A model generated the notes under the pieces. That model was not told where the DNA came from. It worked only from the letters and a program-made list of their open reading frames with translations, and made no database searches. A stretch of 56,926 nucleotides of DNA from Pseudoneurospora amorphoporcata (Eukaryota > Ascomycota > Sordariomycetes > Sordariales > Sordariaceae). Below are positions 43,501 to 54,235 of this stretch, one piece after another (within the stretch, counting starts at the first letter, position 1; the number at the start of each line of letters is the position of its first letter). A program made the position numbers and the translations under genes. The stretch spans positions 1 to 56,926 of the forward strand of contig MU859278.1 of NCBI GenBank assembly GCA_033297205.1. The letters run 5' to 3'.

Positions 43501-45603
43501 ATTATAGGTGCCGCCTGACCGCAGAAATGGTCGTACCACGAAATCACGACACCTAATACCGCTGCGCTACACACCATTGCACCATCACCCTCAAACAAAA
43601 CTGCTACACCGTCTGTACTGTAAATATGCATCGCCAGAAACAAAACTCTGAGCACCGAAGCACCTTTAGCCAGAGTTTGGCTCCCAAAACACGATGGCTC
43701 GTGAGCTTGTCTTGTTGATTTACAACTTAACACAGCACCTCCACCAAAACCGCGTCGATAACTGCCGACCCGATTGTTCCGACAGTTTTCTTTCAGCGCT
43801 GTACACGTGTATGTCAGCATAGTCAGCTGCGGAAAGTTCCGCGATTTGCGATGCGATCACTCATCACTGCACTCATCACCGTCCTGATTCCTTTTCTCAA
43901 CGGAAAAACTCGGGTGGAGGTGTTGGTGACGGAGCTCTGGAGATCGGGTCGCGGAGCAGGATCACTGTACTATTTGGTGGTGTGTTTATCGATGCTTCCA
44001 TCTCGTCTCCTTCGCAACAGTTTGTTCAAAGACCGCGCGCCTTCCTTCCTCTTGAGAGTCGGGCGCAGCCAGGGTCTTCATTTGCACTTCCCCCCCCCCC
44101 CGTCTCATCAACACCAACTTTGGCATCGAACGCACCCGCCGCCGCCCGAACTTGCGTATGTCTGCGTACCTGCGTGCGTATGTACACTACCCCGGAGACC
44201 GGACAAATTCCCCTGAATTATGCATGAAGAAAGGTCCTTTTTCTGTACAGCCACTTCATCTAGTTGCCCAATCACGATTGGCGGAAAGCCCAAGAAGTGT
44301 CGGATGCACGAGCCATCGACGAACACGGTTCCTGGCAGGTTCCTGGCAGGTTCCTGGCAGGTTTCTGACGGCTGGCGGAAGGCTGGCGGAGGCTGGCTGC
44401 GCTGCTTTCAGTTTGATTGCCTGTGCGTGGATTGATGCGCTCAATGCGGTCGGTCGGTCGGTGGAGTCCGAAGTTCCCCTACCTACCTTGCTGCCGACGC
44501 CGTGAGAACGTTCAGTGCAGGTTCGGGAACTCGTGGAAATGCAGTCGTGACGGACGGGTTGGCAATGATAGTGAACCCATGATATCTTTGGAGATAAAGG
44601 ACCATTGCATAGGTAATGTACCGTCCATTTATCCAATCCAGCAATATATATGATGTACATACATGCATCCACCGCCCGCCGCCGCCATTACGGTATAGTG
44701 AAATGAACTATTTTGGGGTTTTTGGGAAGGGATATCCGATACCGAGACGTTAGATTGAGTCTGAGTTCAGGTAGTCAGTTCTAAGGACCGAACATGTCAC
44801 CAGCGGCCCGCCATGGGAATAAGCGTTTTTGTTGACTTAGTTGTGGGAAGTGGAAAGTCAATCAACTAGTATAGTGTACCAAGTTGAAGAATCATGTGTA
44901 GGTACATCCAACCACCTAATCATCAGCAAAACTGTCTGGTCGTACTACGACGTCATTGCACTAACAGTTTTTCCCGTGAGAAGTTTGCTGGGACTGTTAG
45001 GGCACTAACACAACAACTCAACGCAAGAACTTGTGACGTTCTGTCTCACTCCCATCCATGGCCGTGGTTACAAATGCCCTCAACCATGGAATTTTCCTTA
45101 AAGCAAGCTGCCCGGTCCCGTTTCTTGGGGCCTAAAAAACGTAAAATTTGCCGAAAACTCAATGAGTTACAAGAACCGTTTCGACAAATTCGGTCCTTTT
45201 TACATCGATAAGGCAGCATTAAGAAACTTTCCAGTCGGAAGATCAAGAGGAGTAAGAATTAGCACATGGGTGACACAAGCCTGATAGCTGTTGAACCAAG
45301 AAGCTCTGAGAAAAGAAGTGGTGGACGGAAGAATAGGCTTGACCCATCAGTTTCAGTCTTACATTTAGGTTCGTAGACTCAAGATTCATCAAGCGGAGTC
45401 GGGTAGTACAATGGAAAGCACTTGAACCATCAATAAACAATGATTAAAAAGTATGGACCTTATCAACAACTCCCATACGATGAACGATGAGCCATCAACA
45501 TCAATTCATACTCCGCTACTTGTACATAAAGGATCGCCCAACTCAGCATGTGGTTCCTCTCCACACCCAACGTATAACGTTCCAAAACCTGAACAAAGTT
45601 AAA
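40598..45603. other. 5-kb stretch without a supported gene
   Basis: Lies upstream of the WSC gene and downstream of the MYND gene. Read towards the WSC start, 40600-41600 is C- and pyrimidine-rich with several short upstream open frames, as expected of a long leader. The remaining 4 kb shows no domain-bearing frame. It contains a triple 11-bp repeat (44328-44360) and a structured tRNA-like scrap near 43500-43570. Confidence 0.5.
44328..44360. repeat. 11-bp tandem repeat, three copies
   Basis: GTTCCTGGCAG occurs three times in direct succession, followed by a degenerate fourth copy (GTTTCTGACGG). Confidence 0.9.
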
Positions 45604-48600
45604 CTACCGATCCTGATGCCTCTCACTCTCCACACACTCCGTCTTATGCGTCTTCCAATCCCTCCTCTGACACTCCAGACAACAATACCTAACCTTCAAA
45701 CACCTCGCACACTTCCTGAGCACCTCTGTCTTCTTCTTCTCCTCCCCAATCCCAGCCGTCCCAGCCGTCTCCCCCCCCTTCGCCCTTAATTCACCAACCA
45801 ACTCCTCCTCCCCCTTTCCACAAAACCTGCACCTCTCCTCCTTCTTCTTCTTGAGTACTGCATCCTCCAGTCCCCGCTCCGCAATCTTCTTAGCGAGCAC
45901 TGGATCAAACACCACTTTCTCTGCTGCTGGCGAGCAGTAAGGGATGGAAATGGCCACGCGCGTGGCGTGCCGCGAGGCGACCGAGTCCCAGAGCGGGAGG
46001 GAGAGATAGGAGGGGGGGAAATGGCCAGTGCCGCAGGTGCAGAGCACTGGTTCCCCCTTTTGCAAGCTGAGAGGGATGCTGCAGTTTTGGGAGTAGTTGT
46101 ATTCGCAGGAGGAAGGGGAGTGGGAATAAGTGCGGCAGCGCTCGGCGAAGGCAGGGAGGAGGGATTTCCAGAGGAGGAGTTCGGCGTCGGTGATGACCAT
46201 GTCGACGCATTCGAGAGTGCGGAGGAGGATGAGGAATGATTGGAGGTCTTCTTCTTCTTCTTCTTCTTCTTCTGTGTGTTCTCCTTTGTGCCCATCGGTT
46301 TCGGACTTGTTGTTCTTGGCAAGCAGATCGCGGGTAAGCGGCAACACAGCAGCGTCGATGACTAGTCCTCCACCAGACTGGGCGCTGCAATCGAGTCGGA
46401 TGGCCGAGATGAGGATGAGGATGTGTCTGCCATCAGATGACGATGAGCCGGACCCGGACAGGGCGAAAAGACCGGTTTGTCCCACTTGCAGACCAGCGGC
46501 GATGATGATCATGGTGTGGAAGGACTCCTTTAGGGTAAGTCTTGCTGAGCCCCAGCTGGATTCAGGGAGGCCTTGTTCCATAGCGGCGTTACGCACACGG
46601 AGTTCGCGGGGCGAGTAGATGGAGGCAGCTAAGGTGCTGAGAAATGTGAGGCGGGAGGTGTCGGAGAGCGAGAGAATAGGGAGGGAGTCGAGGTTGACCG
46701 TGGGGCAGTTGAGCGAGACGGGCAGCATAAGTTGGGTTGGCTCTGATGATGATGAGTCGGCGGAGGATGCGGGTTGAAGGACGGTAGGGAAAATGTATCC
46801 GTCTAGCACACTGGAAGGTATCGCAGATCGAGGGTTGAGGATCGCCGGCGCCATCACTTCGATGTACCCTGACGTGCGAGCGATGCGCGTCTTGCTACCT
46901 TCTTTAAGGACGGGAGTCGGGAAGACGAGTGGCTTGACAAGTGTCCCGCCGCCCGAGCCCAAGACGATGTCGATAGTCCACGGAGAAGACTGTCGAAGAC
47001 TGATGGGGACGGTCCTATCCGCCAATAACCGCTTATCCTCTTCCGTGACAAAATCCAGATGGCCGGTGATAGTCTTTAGTGTACCCGAAGTGACATCAAA
47101 GCTGGCAGTAAACACCGGGCAACCATCCGCCTCCGCCTCCTCAGTTGCAGACACCCCCTCCAACGCCGTTCTCAACAAAGCATCCTGCGTGGCATGACCC
47201 CCGATCTTTTCAAGAATAACCCGCCGGAACTCCTCCCTATTCGTCTCAAATTGCCCGCACACCACGCCCAAAAAGCCCAAAAGGGTCTGCCACAGCCCTT
47301 GTCCCCAGGACACTTTGACCAGCTCTTGCCCCTGTTGCACCACTCGCTGACCTTCGGCCTTGGACATCACCAAATCCTGATAAAGCCTCCACGCGGCCTC
47401 CGCCAGCTCCTTTGCATCAACAACTACCGGCCTCTTCACGGCCCTATGTTTCTGGTCAGGGGAGAGCCGTCTCGAGTGTTTCCTAAGCACCCGATTACTT
47501 ATCTGCAACCCTCCCATCTCTTCCAGCTTCTTCACCCTAGCAGCCGCAGCTTCCTGGTCCTTTGAACCCCGACCAGCATCAACAACATCCTCATCATAAA
47601 ACTCAGCAGCAGCCCCTAGACACTCATCCACCGTCGCCCTCAAACTAGCATTACTCCAATATTCGACCGGCGTCAGGCCCAGGATGAACGATGCGGTCGT
47701 CGAGTTGGTCAAGGAGTCATTGTTCTCGGCATCATCACCACCATCGACATCATCTCCAGAGGTAACAAGCGAAACCCCCTCTCCATCATCCATAACCAGC
47801 GTCGAAGAGGCGCGGTCTTTAAGTAATCGCTTCGCGGCAATCATCAGGCCTAAAAGACCCGGTGGGTCGGGGACGTCGGCGGAGGAGGGGCACCAGACCA
47901 TGCTGAGGGAGAGGTCGGTGGTATCGACTATGTCGAATTGTTTCTTTCGCGTTTCTGCCTTTTCCGGCGCTGAAGCTGGTGGGTGAAGGAGGGATTGACA
48001 AAGCGTAAACCACCCATTCACCGCGAACCGGATCGTAAGTCTCGTTTCGTTTTGCTTCCCCCCCGCAAGTGTTGACGCCATTGCCAGCTCCCTGAAGGCC
48101 ATAGACCACTGAGTAAACTGGTGCATTGTCACATGATGGATTGGCGGGATTCCTTTGTCGTCATCGGTATCGTCGTCATCCTCCTCCTTGGAAGGACGCA
48201 GCGGGGAGAGCTCAGTAAGTGGTGCCTTGGCCAGCGCGAGATGGTACCCTAACACTCCGTTAGAGGGGTAGGCTAGACGTCGACAATGGCGGCCCTGGCT
48301 CGGGGATTGTGGGTTTGGTGCGGATCCAGTCTCGGAATCAGAACCAGATAACAACCCAACAGCAAACGTAGGATTAGCAACCATTTTTTTCAGTTCACCG
48401 GCTTTCTGATCAAGGTTCCACCCCCACTGCACATAATTCCGGATGTTATCCTTTAATAATGTAGTCAATGGTGCGGCCGACGAGCCTAACGTCCAGGACT
48501 GGTACTCATCAGGCGATAGCTTCATACCCTCCGCGACAGCCGCCTGAAGCTCTGCCACTTTCTCCGATGTCTCGGACTCGGGTGAAGCTGCTGCTGCGGA

Positions 48601-49200
48601 GGCGTATTGTTCCCAGACATGCCTCACCGCGTCCAAGCTTTTTTGGTTGAAGAAGTGGATCGTTTTGCCGTATGGGCCTCGCGCCCAGTCGTCAAGCGTT
48701 TTGGATACTTGGCATAGAAGTGAGGCGTGGAGGGCGAGTAATGCCCTGGTATCGGGGTCGGGGAGAAAGCGGGTGTGGTAGATGTCGAATATCCTGGCGA
48801 GTCTTTCCTTTGTAATATCCCCATCCTCCTCCGTCTCCTCCTCTAGCCCCTTCAGGTCCAAAATAAGACTCAACACCAAAACATTCCTCGCCACCACGTA
48901 TTTGTCGTGGTTACTAACCGTGATATCGATCTTTCTCTGCTTCAAGCTCCTTTGCTCATGACCAGCATTTCTACCATCCCTTCTATGCTCTTCAGAATCG
49001 CGGTAAGGACCACCTCCTACCTCGGCATAAGCAGTATACAAAATATGCCGGACATCTTTTCCCCCGATGAAGAGGATGTCGGCGTCTAGATCGGGTGGGA
49101 GCGGGGAGGCGAGGTTCGTTGCTGGGGTGGTGGATAGTGGGTTGAAGACCGAGGAGCCGTGGGGTTCATTTTGACTTTTGGTCTTGGTGCGCGTTGTCAT
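45604..49200 (-). CDS. large MYND zinc-finger protein
   Basis: One exon, 1198 residues. The C-terminus is a MYND finger: C1124 and C1127 (CRFC), C1164 and C1167 (CARC), C1173 and C1177 (YCCLEC), H1185 and C1189 (HKTEC). The first and second CxxC pairs are 36 residues apart, longer than usual. The N-terminal segment ADILFIGGKDVRHILYTAY resembles the start of the DUF4470 domain often found with MYND in fungi. A run of glutamates (EEEEEEEED, about residues 970-980) is coded by a GAA repeat. MYND fingers bind proline-rich partner peptides. No SET methyltransferase domain is seen. The role is unknown; a scaffold or regulator is a fair guess. Confidence 0.82.
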   Translation of the reverse strand: MTTRTKTKSQNEPHGSSVFNPLSTTPATNLASPLPPDLDADILFIGGKDVRHILYTAYAEVGGGPYRDSEEHRRDGRNAGHEQRSLKQRKIDITVSNHDKYVVARNVLVLSLILDLKGLEEETEEDGDITKERLARIFDIYHTRFLPDPDTRALLALHASLLCQVSKTLDDWARGPYGKTIHFFNQKSLDAVRHVWEQYASAAAASPESETSEKVAELQAAVAEGMKLSPDEYQSWTLGSSAAPLTTLLKDNIRNYVQWGWNLDQKAGELKKMVANPTFAVGLLSGSDSETGSAPNPQSPSQGRHCRRLAYPSNGVLGYHLALAKAPLTELSPLRPSKEEDDDDTDDDKGIPPIHHVTMHQFTQWSMAFRELAMASTLAGGKQNETRLTIRFAVNGWFTLCQSLLHPPASAPEKAETRKKQFDIVDTTDLSLSMVWCPSSADVPDPPGLLGLMIAAKRLLKDRASSTLVMDDGEGVSLVTSGDDVDGGDDAENNDSLTNSTTASFILGLTPVEYWSNASLRATVDECLGAAAEFYDEDVVDAGRGSKDQEAAAARVKKLEEMGGLQISNRVLRKHSRRLSPDQKHRAVKRPVVVDAKELAEAAWRLYQDLVMSKAEGQRVVQQGQELVKVSWGQGLWQTLLGFLGVVCGQFETNREEFRRVILEKIGGHATQDALLRTALEGVSATEEAEADGCPVFTASFDVTSGTLKTITGHLDFVTEEDKRLLADRTVPISLRQSSPWTIDIVLGSGGGTLVKPLVFPTPVLKEGSKTRIARTSGYIEVMAPAILNPRSAIPSSVLDGYIFPTVLQPASSADSSSSEPTQLMLPVSLNCPTVNLDSLPILSLSDTSRLTFLSTLAASIYSPRELRVRNAAMEQGLPESSWGSARLTLKESFHTMIIIAAGLQVGQTGLFALSGSGSSSSDGRHILILISAIRLDCSAQSGGGLVIDAAVLPLTRDLLAKNNKSETDGHKGEHTEEEEEEEEDLQSFLILLRTLECVDMVITDAELLLWKSLLPAFAERCRTYSHSPSSCEYNYSQNCSIPLSLQKGEPVLCTCGTGHFPPSYLSLPLWDSVASRHATRVAISIPYCSPAAEKVVFDPVLAKKIAERGLEDAVLKKKKEERCRFCGKGEEELVGELRAKGGETAGTAGIGEEKKKTEVLRKCARCLKVRYCCLECQRRDWKTHKTECVESERHQDR

Positions 49201-50236
49201 TTGAAGAGTGATTAATTAGTCTCTGAGTTGGTGTTGTTGGTGTGTTTGGTGTAGAAGGAGGTGAGGTCTTCCACACGGGTTTTGGGTGCTCGATTCGAGA
49301 TTAGGCGGTGGTGGCTGAGATACAGGTGGGTAAACTTCCGTAAGTCGGGTACCTTATTGAAGGTGAGTCGAGTTGACAACGTTGGTTATCTTGATGCTGA
49401 TATTGAGTTTGTCGGTTGTGAGACTTTGAGGAAGGTGAATGCTGAGCCTACTGCAATGGAATCCGACAGTGCCTGATGGACACTATTCTAAACTACAGCG
49501 CAGTGAGGTCGGCGAAGATGGTGGGGCCGTCCATTGTGTGCTGTCACAGTAACTGCACTGTAGACGTCAAAGCGAGGCAAGTGGCACGTGCAGACATGTG
49601 TCTTGGCTGCAAAGTGAGGCGATCGCGACCCACGATGGGACCTCGATGGACCGAATGTCACAGTGACGACCAGGGGCCGGGCCATGTCAAAACAAAAACC
49701 ACTCAAAAGTACCGTATGTAGGGAGGTGTTAATCGCCGCCCGTTCCTAACCCGATCTCCAACAGGATTAAATAGAACAAATGACGCCGACACGGTCGCGT
49801 TTCCATCAGTCTCTATCTCCTAAACCGCCCTCCCATTAAGTTCCCCTTCCCTTTTCCGCCTTTGTTATTTTCCAGTCACCAACAGCAGAGGAACCAAGAA
49901 ATTAAACAACCCCAAACCAGTCCGTATGCATACAATTCCTCCTCCTGTTATCTCCGTCTGACCAGAGTTGATTATTCTGTAATCCTTTCTTCCTCCCCAA
50001 AGCGCATTGGACCGTCGCCGGTCTAAGCGCATATTGCCGCCATCCAATTAACAACCTGCGGTGTGCATTAGGTCTCTTCTACCCATCAGAAGAGGGTAGG
50101 TAGATGTCCAATCTTAACTTCCAAACGAAGTGAACCCAAAAAGAGAACAAAAAGCGCAAACCAAAACCCAAACCATAACAAAAAATACAAATGATATGAC
50201 CAATCCAAAGCCGCCAACACTTCTTGCTCACTCATC
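49201..50236. other. intergenic
   Basis: Promoter of the MYND gene and 3' region of the transcription-factor gene. Nothing else recognised. Confidence 0.4.
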
Positions 50237-53017
50237 TCACGACCCAAAGTACATATTACCCTCAGTGTGACCACTCCCTACGCCTTCATGGGCATCGCCA
50301 AACATATTCACTTCCGCCGCTGCATCGTACCCCTCCATAACCTCGAATTTGGCCATTCCATCCAAGTTTCCGAGCATCAAGTTTTGATCCATTTGATGCT
50401 CATACCCATGCAGAAGCATGTTCCTTGGATCGACGTCCGTGGGACTGACCCCCGAGCCCATCCCCAAGCTTGTTGTGGGACCCGGAATGTTGGACATGCC
50501 ACCATGGCTATGATCCATATCGTAGTACGTCGGTCCCTGACTGCCTTGTTGCTGCTGCGTATGCGTAGGTGGTGACGAGCTAGTCGACAACTCCGGCGGT
50601 GTATAGTGGCTCACAGCGCTCTTGGCCGGCGATGCAGCATTCTGCGATCCTGGAAGCCCAAAATCCGGTCCAGGTCCGCGATGTTCGGTAATTGATATCG
50701 ACGGATGGCTAGCATGGCTATAGTTACTCACAGCCGACGGGGAATTAGCGTAGTTCCTCGATACTGGCGAGTCCACATTCATGACTTCGTTAACTCTCGG
50801 GTCGAAACTCGGCATTGGCGCTGAAGACACCGACGATACCGACATAGTGGCTGCAGCCGGGTTCATTGTTGATGAACTGGACATCGCACCATGCCCATGA
50901 CCCGCATGGCCCGATACAATGCTCGGCTGCAAATTTGGTACGTTGCCCATCGGCATGTCCAACAAGCCGGGGAATTGTTCATCGTCGATTATATGATCGT
51001 AGTCATTCCCGGGAGAGTTGGGCACCGAACTATCCGAATAGCCAGAAAAGCTGCTGACGGAGCTACTGGTGGAATGATGGCTCCTGGACCGATCTCTGGT
51101 GCGATCGCTCTTGTCTTTTCTCTCCTCCATATCCGGCCTGTTCTTCCGAGGTCGGCCACGCTTGACCACCTTGCGTACGATGCCATCGAAAGCACCGACG
51201 CACATGCCACGCTGCCGGTGTCGTGTGAGCGCATCATGCCGCGCGAAGCTGTTGCCGCATTCGCATGGGTATGGCTTGATGCCCGTGTGGATCTTGGCGT
51301 GGCGTTTGAGGTCATGTTGGCGCACGAAGCACTTTTTGCAGGTTGGGCATTGGTACTGCCTGTCGTTGAGGTGCGTTTGTACATGGCTCTTGATGTTTTC
51401 TTTGCGGCCAAATCGTTTTCGACAGTCTTCGTATGTGCAAACCCATTTGCCGTCTGCGGGATCGGGACCTTCGATGTACTGGGTAATATCGTCAAGAGTC
51501 ACGCCGGTTTCGGTCTTGGTCTCTTCGATGTTGATGCTAGCAATGCTGGCAGCACTGGCGATGGAGGCAATCGAGTCGGTTCGTCGGTGCGGAGAGCCCC
51601 GGCGTGAGGGAGAAACTGAACTCTGGCGACTGGAGGACTGTGGATCGGCATCATCGTATTCTGAAGGGGGACCGAGGTCCGGCTTGTTGTCGAAAGGGCT
51701 CATCCCGCCAAGTCCTGACATGTGCGATCCCATCTGTGATCCCATCTGCGACCCCATGTCAGGGAAAGTGAACCCGTGCTCCAACTTGATGAACTCAGAG
51801 TGGATCCTCAACAATTCTTGGTCTTGGGTTGCAGGAAGCGCGTGCGTTTGGAATGTCGAGGGCATGCTGTCGGCTTGGGATGTTGCAGGTGCAGCAGCAG
51901 CAGCAGCAGCCATAGCTTCTGCCTGCTGACGCAGTTCCTGGAAAATACCCGAATTGCGATTGCTCCGGTGTCCTCGTATGGGTTTAAGTGTCTCCTCCAT
52001 CGACTCGTCGTAATCTTCTGCAAACCTGCTGGGCCTTAGTGTTTGTTGCTGTTGCTGTTGCTGATGTGTTGCTTGTTGCTTCATGAAGCGATCGTGTGGT
52101 GTTTCCATTGGCGTTGGGGGATAGAGTCCTGCCTCCTTTTCAGTATTCCCGCCCAACAAGTCAGATCTTGCATGCTTACTGGCCGCATTATGCGTAGGAG
52201 GTGTTGCTGGCCGCTGCCCATTTGCCATAGGCTCATACTTTGCAACTTTGTCTATGAGACTATTGTTCAATCCACCGCTAACCCGCCTTGACGCTCGGCG
52301 CAACTGGGTGTTGGATGCCTCGCCCTCTGATATCCAGCCTTCCTGTCCCGTCCCCGCGGGGCTTTGGTCCGGAAAGCTCATAAAGTTTGGAGTAGAGATT
52401 GCCGCATCCGAGGCAAAGAAGTCAAAATTTGGGTTGGTAGAGGATGATGAGGCCATGGCACTGTTGCTTCCATAACTGGCCTGGTTCCTCTTCATCATGG
52501 CGTCAAAGTTGGAATCCATGTAGGTATCGTAGGACAGGGACAGTTCGGGTATGGGGCCCTGCGAAGCCAATCCGTCCATGAAGTGGTTTCGTTGATGTGG
52601 TGTGCCATGGGGCGATAGCAGAAACGAGTCGCCGCTGTCACTCGACAGATCACTGTAGTCGGTTTGGCTAGACCCAGGGCGTGCTATGAGGTGTGCCTGG
52701 TGTTGCTGCTGTGCTAGGATATCCTGTGGTGCCGCTGGCAGACTTGTGGGTATTCCCGTATCTGGGCCCGTCGTGCTGACGAGGGTTGAGTAGTCTTGCT
52801 GGGATGTGGATGTGATGGTTGAGGACATAAGAGGGTGCCGCCTAGTATCCAGACTAAGGCCTCGTCGATGGGACATGTGAGGGCGTTGCTGTTGTTGTGG
52901 GAAAGACGGCAAGGGAGCGATCTTGACAGCCTCGAAGGCGGATGGAGTCGAGTTTTGGCGCCGATGTAGCCGCTGTCGCGGGCGAGCGACGCCAGATAGA
53001 GGAGGATTGGACATCAT
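50237..53017 (-). CDS. Swi5/Ace2-like C2H2 transcription factor
   Basis: One exon, 926 residues. Three tandem fingers at about 525-605 read CTYEDCRKRFGRKENIKSH, CPTCKKCFVRQHDLKRH and CECGNSFARHDALTRHRQRGMC; the last is a short C-x-C finger ending in C, as in Swi5/Ace2. KRGRPRKNRPD follows at about 618-628, an AT-hook-like basic patch also found in that family. The rest is low-complexity (glutamine, serine, proline, histidine) and probably disordered, with several SP/TP sites that cyclin-dependent or MAP kinases could phosphorylate. Yeast relatives act at the end of mitosis; in moulds they affect conidiation and growth form. The exact orthologue is uncertain. Two adjacent ATGs open the frame. 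Confidence 0.87.
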   Translation of the reverse strand: MMSNPPLSGVARPRQRLHRRQNSTPSAFEAVKIAPLPSFPQQQQRPHMSHRRGLSLDTRRHPLMSSTITSTSQQDYSTLVSTTGPDTGIPTSLPAAPQDILAQQQHQAHLIARPGSSQTDYSDLSSDSGDSFLLSPHGTPHQRNHFMDGLASQGPIPELSLSYDTYMDSNFDAMMKRNQASYGSNSAMASSSSTNPNFDFFASDAAISTPNFMSFPDQSPAGTGQEGWISEGEASNTQLRRASRRVSGGLNNSLIDKVAKYEPMANGQRPATPPTHNAASKHARSDLLGGNTEKEAGLYPPTPMETPHDRFMKQQATHQQQQQQQTLRPSRFAEDYDESMEETLKPIRGHRSNRNSGIFQELRQQAEAMAAAAAAAPATSQADSMPSTFQTHALPATQDQELLRIHSEFIKLEHGFTFPDMGSQMGSQMGSHMSGLGGMSPFDNKPDLGPPSEYDDADPQSSSRQSSVSPSRRGSPHRRTDSIASIASAASIASINIEETKTETGVTLDDITQYIEGPDPADGKWVCTYEDCRKRFGRKENIKSHVQTHLNDRQYQCPTCKKCFVRQHDLKRHAKIHTGIKPYPCECGNSFARHDALTRHRQRGMCVGAFDGIVRKVVKRGRPRKNRPDMEERKDKSDRTRDRSRSHHSTSSSVSSFSGYSDSSVPNSPGNDYDHIIDDEQFPGLLDMPMGNVPNLQPSIVSGHAGHGHGAMSSSSTMNPAAATMSVSSVSSAPMPSFDPRVNEVMNVDSPVSRNYANSPSAVSNYSHASHPSISITEHRGPGPDFGLPGSQNAASPAKSAVSHYTPPELSTSSSPPTHTQQQQGSQGPTYYDMDHSHGGMSNIPGPTTSLGMGSGVSPTDVDPRNMLLHGYEHQMDQNLMLGNLDGMAKFEVMEGYDAAAEVNMFGDAHEGVGSGHTEGNMYFGS

Positions 53018-53698
53018 GGTTGGGTATAGTGGCGATAGAGTAGGAGAAGTCGTCGTTGTCGGCGTTATTGTCGTCGTCGCAATTGTACTTGGGCAGAGGG
53101 CTAGGCCAGACGGGGGTGTATTAGATGGAAGGTGTGGTTCCTAGACTGCCGATTGATGCAAAGAGCTGTCAGCTATTGTTTTCTTTGCAGTCCCCCTGCA
53201 CTGTTGATGTGCGCGTCAGGTCCATGTGGACCATGGGCAGCTTCTTTGGGGTTGTCAGCCTTACCTCGGGCAGCGCAAGCCAGACAAGGTAGCGAATCTC
53301 GTCGGGCGCTTGTGCTCAGGACGGCAACGAGGTGGAATGATGTCTGGATGATGTCTGGATGTCCCGTGCAAGGCGATGCGATGATGCTGGACGGGAGGGC
53401 CACGCGGGCGGATGGTGCTATGCTTGGTGATGCAGGCACTCTAGGTAGGAACGGCGCTGCGCTGGTGTCTCTGGCGTCTGTCTGGCTGCAGGGCTCCTCC
53501 GTCGGCCGTCTACCTACTTCTCTAGCCTATCTGTCCTAGGCTCGCGACTGGACGCGTTCTGGGCTTTGTGTGGGTACTGGGCGTAGTGCAGTGTAGTTTG
53601 TACCTCTCTCCCGTCTCTACCTGGTAAGGGAGGGAGTGGTACGGTACAAAGGTAGAAAGGGAAATTGTTGATGGGTTGCAGTTGGAGGACGCAGCAGA

Positions 53699-53746
<48 letters not shown>

Positions 53747-54230
53747 GCCGTTGCTGTGTTGTGGTGACAGCTGAGTGGTAATAAACGAACAGACGAACGG
53801 GGATCCAAGCTGAATCGAAAGGTGGGTTTGACTGGGTTTTGCGCGGGCGTTTGCCGGGGGATGAGCCAGGCCTGACGAGACAGACTGTTGCCAGGGACAA
53901 CTCTTCCAACACGACCAGGGCCCAGGCATCTGAGCCCTTGGCGATTGGCCAATCACAAGATGAGAAGCCCTTGAAAAGTGGCACCACGCTAGAGTGGTGG
54001 AGCCGCCCGCTCACGGCACCATTGGAAGAGTGAACCGCGCTGCGCTGGAGATGGCCAACATCCAATTAAGGATCCGAGGCCTGGAGGAACCACCTGAGGG
54101 CTCTGTAATGGAGCTCTAGATGGGGCAGCTTGGAGTTGATCGCGGACCGGGCATTCCATGCGGAAGAAAGATACCTTAGGTACCTTACCTCTAGGTAGGT
54201 ACCTACAGTACCGAGCCCGCTAGGGCGACG
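53018..54230. other. promoter and probable leader of the transcription-factor gene
   Basis: No gene. It contains a (CA)21-22 microsatellite and, at about 54172-54206, a cluster of TAGGTACC-type palindromes that marks the edge of the AT-rich tract. Confidence 0.45.
53702..53744. repeat. (CA)n microsatellite, 43 bp
   Basis: A perfect CA run about 690 bp upstream of the transcription-factor start codon. It can form Z-DNA and is likely to be polymorphic. Confidence 0.95.
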
Positions 54231-54235
54231 GTATA

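Noticed and set aside
43490..43575. tRNA-like segment on the minus strand with an A-box match (TAGCGCAGCGG), GGTGC/GCACC ends and a following T-run
   Set aside because: No B box and no 7-nt anticodon loop can be drawn; at best a degraded tRNA or chance structure.
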